Below, in pieces: positions 27,459 to 37,628 of a stretch of 64,000 nucleotides of DNA. The first letter of the stretch is position 1; each line of letters starts with the position of its first letter. The DNA is from an uncultured Actinomycetaceae bacterium (GTDB taxonomy: Bacteria > Actinomycetota > Actinomycetes > Actinomycetales > Actinomycetaceae): NCBI GenBank assembly GCA_902464405.1, contig CABQJD010000007.1, positions 1 to 64,000 on the forward strand, in the 5' to 3' direction. The position numbers were made by a program, and so were the translations under genes. A model generated the notes under the pieces. It saw nothing but the letters and a program-made list of their open reading frames with translations. It was not told the origin of the DNA and did not search any database.

Positions 27459-28867
27459 CACTTCTCTCCCGAGGGTAGAGCAGCATTAGCTAATAAATCT
27501 AGCAACTGCACACCGAGCGTTCGCACTTTAGGACCAAGCATGATAGCAATATCTCCCGCATGGAGCCCTTTCATCAGCTCTTGCAGCGCAGCACACTCAT
27601 CTGGCTCAAAGATAGCGCAAGGCAGAAGATCAGCAATTACATCACCCTGCGCGCCATCGGCCAACATATCACGAGAAGAATATACGTGAGTCACCACAAC
27701 ACTATCGGCTGACGAAAGTTCACAAGCAAAATCTTGAGCAAAAATTTTGGTGCGAGCATACGTGAGCGGCTGAAAAAGCACGTGCACTCTTCCCTGAGCT
27801 ACATCTCGTGCAGTACGAATCGTCACAGCAACTTCAGTGGGATGATGCGCGTAATCGTCAATCACCATCACGCCGCCAGCAACACCCAATAATTCAAATC
27901 GCCGCTTAGCTCCTCGAAATTCTGCAAGCGCTTGAGCCATCGCCGCCCCGTCTTCACCAAGCTCTACTCCAGCTGCCCATGCTGCAGCAGCATTAAGCAG
28001 CATATGACTTCCCGGTACACGCAGCTGCAACTCATATTTCTTGCCGTTATAGATTAGCTCAGCAGCATTAAAAAAACCGTCTTCTGCTCCTTCTTTATCC
28101 TGCACCAAAACATGCCCAGAATATAGGCTGCCATACGTATTCATCTTCTCGGGTGCAGCTTGCCTGCCATACGTAAGCACTCGCACGCCCTCACAGAGCG
28201 CCTGCTGAGCTAATGATCTAGCGCCTGCATCGTCACTGCAACAAATCAAGACTCCCTGAGGCAGCAAACGGTGAGAAAAACTAACAAAAGCCTGTGCCAC
28301 TGCCTCTTGTGTGCCGTAATGATCCAGATGATCCGCTTCCACATTAGTAACGACAGCAACTCTAGGCTCGTAGTTAAGAAAAGATTCATCCGATTCATCG
28401 GCTTCAGCTACAAATACCTTGCCTGTTCCAAGGTACCCTCCAGGTAATTCTCCAACCAGTTCTCCACCAATCGCACGTGAAGGATCTTTACCCAATGCTT
28501 CCAAAGCTAGCGCCAACATCGAAGACGTGGAGGTCTTGCCATGCGTACCTGCCACTGCCACAAAATCTTTATCGCGCGCTGTATAAGCCAATGCTTGAGA
28601 ACGATGCATAATCTGCTGCTCACGAGCGCGCGCAATTGCCAATTCAGGATTGGAATCTTTAATAGCCGAGGAAACAACAACAATCGCATCATCTGCAACA
28701 TTCGCTGAAGAATGCCCAGTAAAAATCTCTGCTCCTGCAGCAGCTAAAGTATCAGTAAGTTTCGTATGCTCTCGATCAGAACCAGAAACGATATGTCCAT
28801 CGGCAAGCAGCAGCTCAGCCAAGACACTCATACCAGAGCCACCAATGCCAATCAAATGAAACTTCAT
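27458..28867 (-). CDS. murC: UDP-N-acetylmuramate--L-alanine ligase
   Basis: This 469-aa Mur ligase adds L-Ala to UDP-MurNAc in the cytoplasm. It has the N-terminal nucleotide-binding GIGGSGMS, the ATP site GTHGKTSTSSM, the DHLDHYG region and the DDYAHHPTEV motif of MurC. The ATG at 28867 matches the family start (MKFHLIGIGG) and has GGAG upstream; a longer frame to 28924 overlaps murG and is rejected. It lies 11 bp after murG. Confidence 0.96.
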   Translation of the reverse strand: MKFHLIGIGGSGMSVLAELLLADGHIVSGSDREHTKLTDTLAAAGAEIFTGHSSANVADDAIVVVSSAIKDSNPELAIARAREQQIMHRSQALAYTARDKDFVAVAGTHGKTSTSSMLALALEALGKDPSRAIGGELVGELPGGYLGTGKVFVAEADESDESFLNYEPRVAVVTNVEADHLDHYGTQEAVAQAFVSFSHRLLPQGVLICCSDDAGARSLAQQALCEGVRVLTYGRQAAPEKMNTYGSLYSGHVLVQDKEGAEDGFFNAAELIYNGKKYELQLRVPGSHMLLNAAAAWAAGVELGEDGAAMAQALAEFRGAKRRFELLGVAGGVMVIDDYAHHPTEVAVTIRTARDVAQGRVHVLFQPLTYARTKIFAQDFACELSSADSVVVTHVYSSRDMLADGAQGDVIADLLPCAIFEPDECAALQELMKGLHAGDIAIMLGPKVRTLGVQLLDLLANAALPSGEK

Positions 28868-28878
28868 TGAATTATCTC

Positions 28879-30015
28879 CTACCGTGAAGCAATTTCTTTC
28901 AATGCTAACTGCGCAAGCTCGCATGCAGCATCAAGCGCAGAAGCCATTTTTGCTTTATATGCCATCTGCGCCAATTGCTGCCCATCGAAAAGCGGGATCA
29001 CATTCTCATTCACCCACCGCTTATCAAAATCTTGATTGCGAACCAGCAAAGCTCCACCAGCATGAACCACATCATGAGCATTGAGCGCCTGCTCACCATT
29101 GCCAATTGGAAATGGCACAAAAACTGCTGGAATTCCCAGAGCAGCCACCTCGCAAACCATTCCAGCACCCGCTCTAGTAATCACCAGATCTGCAAGAGCA
29201 TAAGCCTTTTCCATCTGCTCCAGATATTCATAGACAACGTAATCGCCCCGGATATTTTCTGGCGTATTTTCCAAAGCTTTGAGCACAGAAAGGTTCTTAT
29301 TACGCCCTGTGAGATGAAGAATCTGAACACCGCGTTTGAGCAGATCTTCAGCAGCTTCACTCATAACTTCATTAATATGCTGTGCTCCTTGAGAGCCACC
29401 TGTCACCAAAACTATGGGACGATCTGGATCCAGCCCAAATTCTTGAGCAGCGCCTATTCGCATATTGGCGCGATATTGCACATCGCTAGCTAGCGATACG
29501 ATATCTTCACGCAGCGGCAAGCCAATAGTTTTCGTGATGCCATGAGCTGATTTCAGCGGAGTATTGCTGAACGTGAGCGCAACAGCACGAGAAAAACGCG
29601 CACCTAGCTTATTAGCTAAACCAGGGCGAGCATTTCCCTCATGAATCACCACAGGAATGCCTAATTTGCGAGCTGCTAGATATACAGGAGTAGAGACATA
29701 CCCTCCAAAACCAATCACCACATCAGCCTTTTCAGCGAGCAAAATTTCTTGCGCACGGGCAACTGCTCGATGAAAACGCACAGGAAACCGTATCGATTCA
29801 CAGCTCAAGGATCGAGGAAAAGGAACTCTCGGTATCGTCTGCAGTTCAAAGCCTGCAGCTGGTACTAACTCATGTTCTAAACCTTGCTCAGTACCGATGA
29901 TGACAACAGAGGCATCATGCTGCAGCCGTTGCACTGCACGCGCTGTGGCCAACATAGGATTAACGTGCCCTGCTGTACCTCCTGCAGCCAAAACCACTAC
30001 AGCCGTCATAATCAT
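28879..30015 (-). CDS. murG: UDP-GlcNAc:lipid I N-acetylglucosaminyltransferase
   Basis: This 378-aa peripheral membrane glycosyltransferase makes lipid II. The Gly-rich loop LAAGGTAGHVNPMLA lies at the N-terminus and a second one in VTGGSQGAQHIN starts the C-terminal Rossmann domain; the UDP-GlcNAc-binding GAGMVCEVAALGIPAVFVP motif is also clear. The start at 30015 forms ATGA with the ftsW stop; the open frame continues upstream to 30309 but that part is a shadow of ftsW. Confidence 0.95.
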   Translation of the reverse strand: MIMTAVVVLAAGGTAGHVNPMLATARAVQRLQHDASVVIIGTEQGLEHELVPAAGFELQTIPRVPFPRSLSCESIRFPVRFHRAVARAQEILLAEKADVVIGFGGYVSTPVYLAARKLGIPVVIHEGNARPGLANKLGARFSRAVALTFSNTPLKSAHGITKTIGLPLREDIVSLASDVQYRANMRIGAAQEFGLDPDRPIVLVTGGSQGAQHINEVMSEAAEDLLKRGVQILHLTGRNKNLSVLKALENTPENIRGDYVVYEYLEQMEKAYALADLVITRAGAGMVCEVAALGIPAVFVPFPIGNGEQALNAHDVVHAGGALLVRNQDFDKRWVNENVIPLFDGQQLAQMAYKAKMASALDAACELAQLALKEIASR

Positions 30016-31292
30016 CCTTTCACTATCGCTCGTGACCGCAGCCACATACGATTCTTCAATGAAAACGCATCTTTTACTCCAGGAACTCCAAATGCGCATC
30101 CAATGACCACTGCATTTCCTGCAAGTACGCCCAACATCGATGATCCACCCTGGGAAAGGAAAGGAAGAGGCACACCGAAAACAGGAAGCAAACCCGTCAC
30201 TACGCACATATTGGCAAGCGCCTGCCCACAAATCCAGATTCCAACGCCTACCACAACCAACTGTCCGTAACGCGTATTCATATTCACTGCGAGCTGCACA
30301 TAGCTCCAACCCAGCATAATAAACAGCAAAATAACGGCTAGAGTGCCGAATAATCCAAGCTCTTCACCGATCACAGCGTAGATAAAATCCGTGTGGGCCT
30401 CAGCAAGATCACGCCATTTTTCTTTACCTGCGCCTAGACCTACTCCTGAAATACCACCTGATCCAAAAGCAAACTGAGCAAATTCAGCTTGCGTCGGCTC
30501 GTCTATATCGGGCAGAGCAAGAAACGAGAAAAAGAAATCCGTGACGCGCCGAAAACGAGAAGGCTGAGCTGCCACGAGAATAGCTGCACCAAAAGCACCT
30601 AAAATTCCTAGGCACACGATCATAGAATTTTTCAATCCTGCACACCAAAACATACCAACACCGATGAGCACATAAACTAACCCTGTACCCATATCACGAC
30701 CAGCGAGCACCACAGCAGTACTCGCAATAAAACCGATCGAGGGAATGACGATAGTATGCAAAGAACGAATTTCAGCCTCAGTAAGGCGCGCAAGCGCATG
30801 AGCCAGCCAGACGATCATAGCAACTTTCAAGAATTCTGACGGCTGCACCTGTACCGCTGAGCCAAGAGAAAGCCAATTCTTATTGCCATTTATAGTCTCA
30901 CCAATAAAAAGCACTAATATCTGAAGAAAAATAGCTCCTGCCAGCAGCCAGTAGGAAAAACGCTCAATCCACTGATATGGCATCATCACTATTGCCAGAC
31001 CGATCACAAGCGAAATACCAACCCAGATCGCATGGCGAGTTGCAGTTAAGAAAAAAACTGTTCCAGAAGAGTCCCCTATTACAGCGCCAATACTTCGAGC
31101 GGAAGTAGCAGAAAACACCATTAGAACGCCAAAGAGGAGCAAAACGATTGTGACGGCAATAAGCACAACGAGCGCCCGCACAACCACATCTCTGCGTGCA
31201 CGCTGTGAATCATTAAGCTCACTTGGCATAGCGAGATAACGATCAGCGCAATCTGCGAGGAAAAAATTACTGCGTTTACGAATCGATACCAT
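30012..31292 (-). CDS. ftsW: SEDS peptidoglycan polymerase FtsW
   Basis: This 426-aa integral membrane protein of the SEDS family polymerises lipid II at the septum together with FtsI. About ten hydrophobic segments are visible, with conserved stretches FLKVAMIVWLAHAL (helix after QPSE) and PLPFLSQGGSSM near the C-terminus. The ATG at 31292 overlaps the last base of murD (TGATG). A start at an internal ATG about 22 codons in is possible. Confidence 0.94.
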   Translation of the reverse strand: MVSIRKRSNFFLADCADRYLAMPSELNDSQRARRDVVVRALVVLIAVTIVLLLFGVLMVFSATSARSIGAVIGDSSGTVFFLTATRHAIWVGISLVIGLAIVMMPYQWIERFSYWLLAGAIFLQILVLFIGETINGNKNWLSLGSAVQVQPSEFLKVAMIVWLAHALARLTEAEIRSLHTIVIPSIGFIASTAVVLAGRDMGTGLVYVLIGVGMFWCAGLKNSMIVCLGILGAFGAAILVAAQPSRFRRVTDFFFSFLALPDIDEPTQAEFAQFAFGSGGISGVGLGAGKEKWRDLAEAHTDFIYAVIGEELGLFGTLAVILLFIMLGWSYVQLAVNMNTRYGQLVVVGVGIWICGQALANMCVVTGLLPVFGVPLPFLSQGGSSMLGVLAGNAVVIGCAFGVPGVKDAFSLKNRMWLRSRAIVKG

Positions 31293-32776
31293 CAGTGATA
31301 TTCCTGAGAAAGAAGCTGCACAGCAGATGCGAATTTCTCACCGCGATCTGCATAAGAAACAAACTGATCCATCGAAGCACACGCAGGAGCAAGCAACACC
31401 GTCCCCTCCCCCATAGCTAAAGCATGGGATCGGCGTACAGCAGCATTCATCGGATCTTGCGAAGCTGGATCGATGTATTCAACATATAGATCGCAATTGC
31501 TCAGCGCCTCATGCCACGGCTCCTGATCTACGCCTATCACGACCACGGCCTTTAACTGAGGCGTGACGCGCTCCACAAGCTCCTCAAAATGAGAGCCCTT
31601 CGCCTGCCCTCCTGCAATCCACACTACCGACCCTTCACGCTGCGCACGCAAAGAAGCGAGCGCAGCGTGCGCGTTAGTAGCTTTAGAATCGTCCACAAAA
31701 CTCACGCCGCCAATAGTTGCGACATATTCGATACGATGCTTACCCGCTGGGAAATTCGTGAGCGCTGCACGAATATGCTCTGGCGCAATACCGATTGCCC
31801 GCGCCAAAGCAGCAGCAGCCAAGGCATCTTTGACGATATGCGCAGGAAGATCAGAGCCAACAGGAGCCAGATGCGTCAAATCATCTATATAAAAAAGCTC
31901 TTCTGCGTGAGTAAAGCGCTGATTACCAAATGCCCGATCAACAACTATTCCATCAACAACGCCGATCTGCCCAACAGACGGAACTCCTAAAACAGTTCCG
32001 ATTGCGCGCGCACCTTCGCACACATCAGCTTCATCAACCATCGCCTGTATGGAAGAATCTCCCACTGGATAGACACATGCCGTTTGAACAGCGTTATAGA
32101 TCCGAGCCTTAGCATCACGGTACGAACTAAACGATGTATGCCATTCGAGGTGATCGTCAGCTAAATTCAAGCAGACAGCCGCAGCTGGTTGCATAGAAAA
32201 CGTAGACATAAGCTGAAAGGAAGAAAGTTCCAGCGCAAAGGCACGCGGAGCATTCGAAGAGACGTCACTGACTGCAGTGACTGCAGGATTGCCGATATTT
32301 CCAAGAGGTTCGCCCCCTAATCCCGCTTCCTTTAATATGGCTGCAAGCATACTTGTGGTGGTAGTTTTCCCATTTGTACCCGTGACGGCAAGCCAGGGTG
32401 CATATATGCCATCTTCACGCTGTGCACGCAGCTGCCATGCCAGCTCTATTTCACTCCATACGGGAATACCTGCAGCATGAAGAATTTTCCATTCATCACC
32501 TTGCTCACGAAAAGCTGGAGCCAAAATAACGTGCGTAGGATTCCACTCGAGCACAGCATTCGCCATATCAGTTCCCGATGCGAGAGCGGCGGCTGTATCG
32601 ATGCCTGCAATCGTCTCATACGGTTTGACTGCATTTTCTTGCGCATCCCAGACGCTCACACGCGCATTGGTGTGTTCAAGCAGAGCACTTACACTCGAAC
32701 GCCCAGAAATACCCATGCCGACGACTGCCACACGAGCATTTTCGAACTGAGCTGCTCCTGGAATAGTTAAACTCAT
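31292..32776 (-). CDS. murD: UDP-N-acetylmuramoylalanine--D-glutamate ligase
   Basis: This 494-aa Mur ligase adds D-Glu to the growing peptide stem. The N-terminal RVAVVGMGISGRS, ATP site VTGTNGKTTTTSML, LNLADDHLEWH and the C-terminal FVDDSKATNAHAA are typical. The ATG at 32776 forms ATGA with the mraY stop and is preferred over longer frames upstream, which shadow mraY. Confidence 0.95.
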   Translation of the reverse strand: MSLTIPGAAQFENARVAVVGMGISGRSSVSALLEHTNARVSVWDAQENAVKPYETIAGIDTAAALASGTDMANAVLEWNPTHVILAPAFREQGDEWKILHAAGIPVWSEIELAWQLRAQREDGIYAPWLAVTGTNGKTTTTSMLAAILKEAGLGGEPLGNIGNPAVTAVSDVSSNAPRAFALELSSFQLMSTFSMQPAAAVCLNLADDHLEWHTSFSSYRDAKARIYNAVQTACVYPVGDSSIQAMVDEADVCEGARAIGTVLGVPSVGQIGVVDGIVVDRAFGNQRFTHAEELFYIDDLTHLAPVGSDLPAHIVKDALAAAALARAIGIAPEHIRAALTNFPAGKHRIEYVATIGGVSFVDDSKATNAHAALASLRAQREGSVVWIAGGQAKGSHFEELVERVTPQLKAVVVIGVDQEPWHEALSNCDLYVEYIDPASQDPMNAAVRRSHALAMGEGTVLLAPACASMDQFVSYADRGEKFASAVQLLSQEYH

Positions 32777-33858
32777 TGCCATGCCCACCATTCTCCATAG
32801 AAAATACTCACACCAAGAGCAGCGAGAATGATTTGAATTAACCAAAAACGCACAACAATCGTAACCTCTTTCCAGCCTTTCAGCTCGAAATGATGATGAA
32901 TCGGCGCCATTCTAAATACCCGTTTACGAGTTCTCTTAAATACTCCGATTTGAATAACGTCTGACATCACTTCTATGAGGAATAAACCGCCAAAGAAGAG
33001 CGCCAAAAACTCCGTTTGAGAAAGAATAGAGATCCCAGCGAAAGCGCCGCCAAGAGCCAAAGATCCAGTGTCGCCCATGAAAATTCTTGCTGGTGAGGTA
33101 TTGTGCCACAAGAACCCCAAACATGCACCGACTATCGCCGCAGCAATAATTCCCAAATCTCTAGGATCTCGCACGTCATAACATCCTGGTGCTGCTTCAA
33201 TTCCAGCTGCACACGGCTGATATCCCTGCCATAGCGTGACGATCGTATAGGCCCCAAAAGCAATCGCAGATGCACCTGCCGCCAAACCATCGAGACCATC
33301 GGTAAGGTTCACAGCATTGGACCATGCCGTAATCAAAAAATTTGCCCAGATAATAAACAGTATGCTGCCAATAAAAATCCCAGCAAAAGCTAGGGTGATA
33401 TGAGTATCACGCACAAAAGATATACTCATCGTGGCAGGAGTACGGTTCAATTTATCTTTAAAGACTAAAGCAAGAGCTGCAAATACAATACCTACAAAGC
33501 CCTGCCCAAGCATTTTAGCAGCAGGAGTCAGCCCTAAAGATCGCTCTTTTCGAACTTTAATGAAATCGTCAAAAAAACCAACGGCGCCTAAGCCCACCAT
33601 CAGAAACAAGAGTAAATATCCCGAGGCTGAAGGTAAACGCTGCGCCCATATATTTGCCACGGCATATCCCAGTAATGTGGCAACCATAATCACGACGCCA
33701 CCCATTGTGGGAGTCCCGCGTTTTGTCAGGTGTGAAGTTGGCCCATCTTCTCGAATAAACTGCCCGTACGATTTACGTTTGAGAAATTTTACGAATAGCG
33801 GCGTGCCAAAAAGAGTGACGAGAAGCGACAATCCGCCTGCCAACAGCAGCGAAACCAC
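32773..33858 (-). CDS. mraY: Phospho-MurNAc-pentapeptide translocase MraY
   Basis: This 361-aa membrane enzyme attaches phospho-MurNAc-pentapeptide to undecaprenyl phosphate, giving lipid I. About ten membrane segments are visible. The motifs GTPTMGG, the catalytic NAVNLTDGLDGLAAG and HHHFELKGW are intact. It lies 15 bp after murF. Confidence 0.96.
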   Translation of the reverse strand: MVSLLLAGGLSLLVTLFGTPLFVKFLKRKSYGQFIREDGPTSHLTKRGTPTMGGVVIMVATLLGYAVANIWAQRLPSASGYLLLFLMVGLGAVGFFDDFIKVRKERSLGLTPAAKMLGQGFVGIVFAALALVFKDKLNRTPATMSISFVRDTHITLAFAGIFIGSILFIIWANFLITAWSNAVNLTDGLDGLAAGASAIAFGAYTIVTLWQGYQPCAAGIEAAPGCYDVRDPRDLGIIAAAIVGACLGFLWHNTSPARIFMGDTGSLALGGAFAGISILSQTEFLALFFGGLFLIEVMSDVIQIGVFKRTRKRVFRMAPIHHHFELKGWKEVTIVVRFWLIQIILAALGVSIFYGEWWAWQ

Positions 33859-33873
33859 GAGATTTCCTCCCTC

Positions 33874-35325
33874 CTATGCCCGCTCAGACCTTGCAGATTC
33901 TAGCCTAGCAGCAAGTGCCTCAGCAATCTGCCAAGCACCCGACGAATGCGATCCTTTTAGTAACACTACGTCATCAGAGTGAATCAAGCCCTCAAGGAAG
34001 CTCTGCGCATCGTCACATTTAACATGCTCCACAACGCCGACTCCCGCCTCATGTGCTCCACGAACGAGATCATCGGTATCTTCACCCAACGCCACAAGCA
34101 CCGACACACCAGCTTGCTGCAATACAGCACCGAGTGCTCTATGCTCCAGAGCATGAGCATCTCCCAGTTCAGCCATCTGCCCAAGTACTGCAACAACTCG
34201 CCTACCATTGGCAATATGAGCTGCAGCTTCTATTGCCGCTCGCATAGAATCGGGATTCGCATTATAAGAATCATCAATCAACGTATATTCGCCAGTAATC
34301 ACATTCATGCGATGCGCACTGAGAGGCCCCGACACCCCTAAAACTTCGACAATATACTCAAGCGGCACACCGAGCACGTATGCCACGCTTGCCGCTGCAA
34401 GAGCATTAGACACGTGATGTTTGCCGACAAGAGCTAATGAAACAGGAGCCTGCCCTGCTGGAGTGTGCAGTGTAAAGCTTGGGTGCCCATACTCGTCAAG
34501 AATAATATCGCTGGCAAAAATATCTGCTTCCAAGCCCTGCTCAAGCACGTGCCCACGCACAGAAAAATAAGTGACTGGACCACGGGCATCTGCACTCATC
34601 GCAACCACACGCACGTCATCACCGTTGAGAATCACGGGTGCACCTTCGCGTGCATTGCACACAAGTTTTCCTTTTTCTCGCGCTACCCCGTCGATTCCGC
34701 CAATAAAACCGAGATGCGCGCGAGCAGCAATAAGCACAACTGCAACATCTGGCTGAGCAATTGACGTGAGATAGTCAATGTCTCCCGGTGCGCCTGCTCC
34801 CATTTCCAGCACAAGAGTTGCTGTTGAAGCATCAGCGCGTAGCACAGTGAGAGGAAGCCCCAGTTCATTATTAAATGAACCAGGTGGCGAGATGAGAGGT
34901 CCTCGCAGTTTCAACATCTGACTAAGTAAATCTTTGGTCGTCGTTTTTCCAACAGACCCAGTGATACCAATAACTTTGAACGTATCACCTGCTTGCTCAC
35001 GAATAAGCTTAAGCTGCTCACGGGCAAAATTCCCTAAAGCGTCGTATACGTTGGCGACGACGATGAGACGCTGCGGATCAGCTCCGCCAGCAAGAGCAGC
35101 AGCTTTATCTTGGGTGACGACGCCTGCAGCTCCTTTCGCACAGACGTCACCAGAAAACTTATTGCCATCTACACGTTCTCCTGCGATAGCAAAGAAAAGA
35201 TCTCCTTTTTCAAGCAATCGATTGTCTGTAGATACGCCAGTTACAAGCGGATCAGTTACTTTCGAGCACGGAGAGTACTCGCCTCGCATTTGGCGTGCAG
35301 CCTCGCTTAACTTAGTTGGAAGCAT
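33874..35325 (-). CDS. murF: UDP-MurNAc-tripeptide--D-alanyl-D-alanine ligase
   Basis: This 483-aa Mur ligase adds D-Ala-D-Ala to complete the pentapeptide. It has the ATP site ITGSVGKTTTKDLL, the ELGLPLTVL region after the FNN element and DDSYNANPDSMRAA. It follows ftsI by 18 bp with no murE between them, although murE is the usual neighbour here. Confidence 0.95.
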   Translation of the reverse strand: MLPTKLSEAARQMRGEYSPCSKVTDPLVTGVSTDNRLLEKGDLFFAIAGERVDGNKFSGDVCAKGAAGVVTQDKAAALAGGADPQRLIVVANVYDALGNFAREQLKLIREQAGDTFKVIGITGSVGKTTTKDLLSQMLKLRGPLISPPGSFNNELGLPLTVLRADASTATLVLEMGAGAPGDIDYLTSIAQPDVAVVLIAARAHLGFIGGIDGVAREKGKLVCNAREGAPVILNGDDVRVVAMSADARGPVTYFSVRGHVLEQGLEADIFASDIILDEYGHPSFTLHTPAGQAPVSLALVGKHHVSNALAAASVAYVLGVPLEYIVEVLGVSGPLSAHRMNVITGEYTLIDDSYNANPDSMRAAIEAAAHIANGRRVVAVLGQMAELGDAHALEHRALGAVLQQAGVSVLVALGEDTDDLVRGAHEAGVGVVEHVKCDDAQSFLEGLIHSDDVVLLKGSHSSGAWQIAEALAARLESARSERA

Positions 35326-35343
35326 AAGATACTTTCACACTTT

Positions 35344-37212
35344 CTACCACGGATACTTATAGAGAGGTACGATAGACGGCGGGATTTTCATTTCCCTCAT
35401 CGCAAACTGTGCGATATCAACAAAAACAGGAGCGCTTGCAGTAGAGCCATATACCGTACCATTTTCCTTATAAATGACTACTGCAACTGCAATTTTTGGA
35501 TTCTCTGCAGGAATCAGCGCAGTAAAAGTTGCCGCGGTATCTGTGAGACTCCCTGAAGATCCAACATTTTCCGCAGTGCCTGTTTTTGCTGCCACGTTGT
35601 AGCCCTTGACTGCTCCTATACCTTCTGCTGTACCTCCTGGCTGGGTGGCTCCCTGCATGATATTTAGAACTGTCTGAGCAGTATCTTCCGAAACAACTTG
35701 GCGAGATTCGCCCATCACAGTAGGTGTATAAACACCATTTTCATCGTCATAACCATCGATAATTCTAGGGGGAATAAGCACGCCTTTCTGCCCAAAAACT
35801 GCAACCATCTGCGCGAGCTGGATAGTTGTAACGGCAACGCCCTGCCCAAACATCGTGGTGTAATGATCACGATCTCCCCACTCAGTATGCGGACGAAGAA
35901 TTCCTGATTCTTCTGCAGGAAGAGTAATTCCCGTTTTAGCACCCCACCCAAATTTCTGCATATATTCGTAGCGCACACTATCGGAAACAGTATCCCCTAT
36001 CTGCACAGTGCCTGTGTTGTACGAATGAGCAATAATTCCGGCAACAGTCATATCCTGCGTTTCGTGCGGCGAATCATCTGAAATACGTTCACCATTAGGC
36101 ATATCTCGTGTGCTCGAAACAGTAAAAGTGCTAGTTGGCGTCACTTTCTTTTGGTCAATTGCAGCAGCGAGAGTGACGAGCTTTCCCACTGAACCCGGTT
36201 CATAAATAGCAGAAACGGAACGGGTACCCCAGTTTGAAACATCCGCAGAATCTAACTTACTCGGATTAGGACTATCGGAATCTGCAAGAGCTAAGAGTCT
36301 ACCCGTACCAATTTCTAAAACTGCTGCAGATCCCCATACACCTCCGACTCTTTTAACAGCAGCATTGAGAGATTCTTCAGCCACACGCTGCAAATCTGCA
36401 TTTATTGTCAGCTGGACGTCGTGCCCATCAACGCCCGTCGTTTCAATACGCTCAGTATCTGGATATTCAATCCCGTTCGGCCCGATCTGCACGGAAATTG
36501 CCCCATTCTTACCTGCAAGTACAGAATCCATCTGAGCTTCAACACCAGCACGACCTCGAACTACTGGGTCATCTTCGCTTTGTGAAACATAGCCAAGCAA
36601 ACTACCTGCCGTTGCGCCATCTGGATACAGACGTTCCACATACCGTTCAGGATAAATGCCATGAATTTTAAGAGCAGCGATTTTCTGCCATTGTTCACTC
36701 GATAATCCTCGCGCAATCAACGCCCACTGATTATCAGAGGTTTTTCCCATAAGCTGACCGCCTAAAACAGCTTCATCAACGTTGAGAACGGGAGCTAATT
36801 TATGGGCAGCTGCCGCAGGGCCAGCCGCAAGAATTTTTTCCCCATCATCGGCGTATTCAACATAATTTTGCAAAGCTACTTGATCAGCACGCACGTTATA
36901 GCGAGGAATGGACGTTGCAAGAATGGTTCCCTTAGAATCAGTGATATTTCCCCGATTAGCTTCTTGAGTGTATGAAGTAGATCGAAATGCTACTGCCGTT
37001 TGGGCTAAAGCGTCAGCACGAAAAACTTGCAGATATGCCAACCTGCCAACCAGAGCACAAGCAACAACAAGCCCGACTGCCACGACCATGCGAAGGCGTC
37101 TATTGGTACGCTGACGCGCGTGAATATCGGGACCATGCCCAATACCTTGCGCACGCTTCCACCAATCGCTCACAAGATCTGGAAACGAAGGAGGCTGAGA
37201 ATGCTGCGTCAC
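35344..37212 (-). CDS. ftsI: Penicillin-binding protein 3 / FtsI transpeptidase
   Basis: This 622-aa class B PBP cross-links septal peptidoglycan. A cytoplasmic N-terminus of about 40 residues is followed by one membrane helix (about 42-60), the pedestal (dimerisation) domain and the transpeptidase domain. The latter has the active-site motif in YEPGSVGKLVTL (S-x-x-K), SYN and KTGTAEN. It lies 20 bp after ftsL. No PASTA domain is seen. Confidence 0.95.
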   Translation of the reverse strand: MTQHSQPPSFPDLVSDWWKRAQGIGHGPDIHARQRTNRRLRMVVAVGLVVACALVGRLAYLQVFRADALAQTAVAFRSTSYTQEANRGNITDSKGTILATSIPRYNVRADQVALQNYVEYADDGEKILAAGPAAAAHKLAPVLNVDEAVLGGQLMGKTSDNQWALIARGLSSEQWQKIAALKIHGIYPERYVERLYPDGATAGSLLGYVSQSEDDPVVRGRAGVEAQMDSVLAGKNGAISVQIGPNGIEYPDTERIETTGVDGHDVQLTINADLQRVAEESLNAAVKRVGGVWGSAAVLEIGTGRLLALADSDSPNPSKLDSADVSNWGTRSVSAIYEPGSVGKLVTLAAAIDQKKVTPTSTFTVSSTRDMPNGERISDDSPHETQDMTVAGIIAHSYNTGTVQIGDTVSDSVRYEYMQKFGWGAKTGITLPAEESGILRPHTEWGDRDHYTTMFGQGVAVTTIQLAQMVAVFGQKGVLIPPRIIDGYDDENGVYTPTVMGESRQVVSEDTAQTVLNIMQGATQPGGTAEGIGAVKGYNVAAKTGTAENVGSSGSLTDTAATFTALIPAENPKIAVAVVIYKENGTVYGSTASAPVFVDIAQFAMREMKIPPSIVPLYKYPW

Positions 37213-37232
37213 GTGCGCTCCTATCTCCTCGG

Positions 37233-37628
37233 TTAATCCTCAAGCGAACTCAACGTTCCATCCAGCACATTAAGTTCACGCAAATCCTGCGCTGGTACCA
37301 TACCTAAATCCGCCGCTTTAGCACGTAGTCTATCAGGGCTTGATTCTCCAATGGCAGAAGCCTGCAGAGAATCTTCTCGCATTTGAGCCGCAGAAATATC
37401 TGATTTAATATCTTTGATCTGATAAGCTCCAGCAACCATACGCGTATTGAGATAGAACGCAAAGAGCAAAGCTCCAGCAAAGAGCAAAGCACATACGAGC
37501 ACAGTAATTCGAAAGCCTTTTCTCGGAGCAGGAGACGGCACTACAGACAATGCGGGAACCTCGACCACTGGTCTGGAAAGAGTGGACACAGCGGGGCGAA
37601 TCCGCATGGCAGGTCGTGCAGCGTTCAT
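37233..37628 (-). CDS. ftsL: FtsL-like septum protein
   Basis: This 131-aa bitopic protein lies between rsmH and ftsI, where ftsL is expected. It has a cytoplasmic Pro/Val-rich N-terminus, one membrane helix (about residues 43-62) and a short extracytoplasmic coiled-coil region ending with LRAKAADLGMVPAQD, a common FtsL C-terminal theme. Sequence conservation of FtsL is weak, so the call rests mainly on position and layout. Its ATG overlaps the end of rsmH by one base. Confidence 0.85.
   Translation of the reverse strand: MNAARPAMRIRPAVSTLSRPVVEVPALSVVPSPAPRKGFRITVLVCALLFAGALLFAFYLNTRMVAGAYQIKDIKSDISAAQMREDSLQASAIGESSPDRLRAKAADLGMVPAQDLRELNVLDGTLSSLED

Noticed and set aside
30016..30309. N-terminal extension of murG
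   Set aside because: The frame is open but overlaps the ftsW coding sequence; the family start is the ATG at 30015 that overlaps the ftsW stop.
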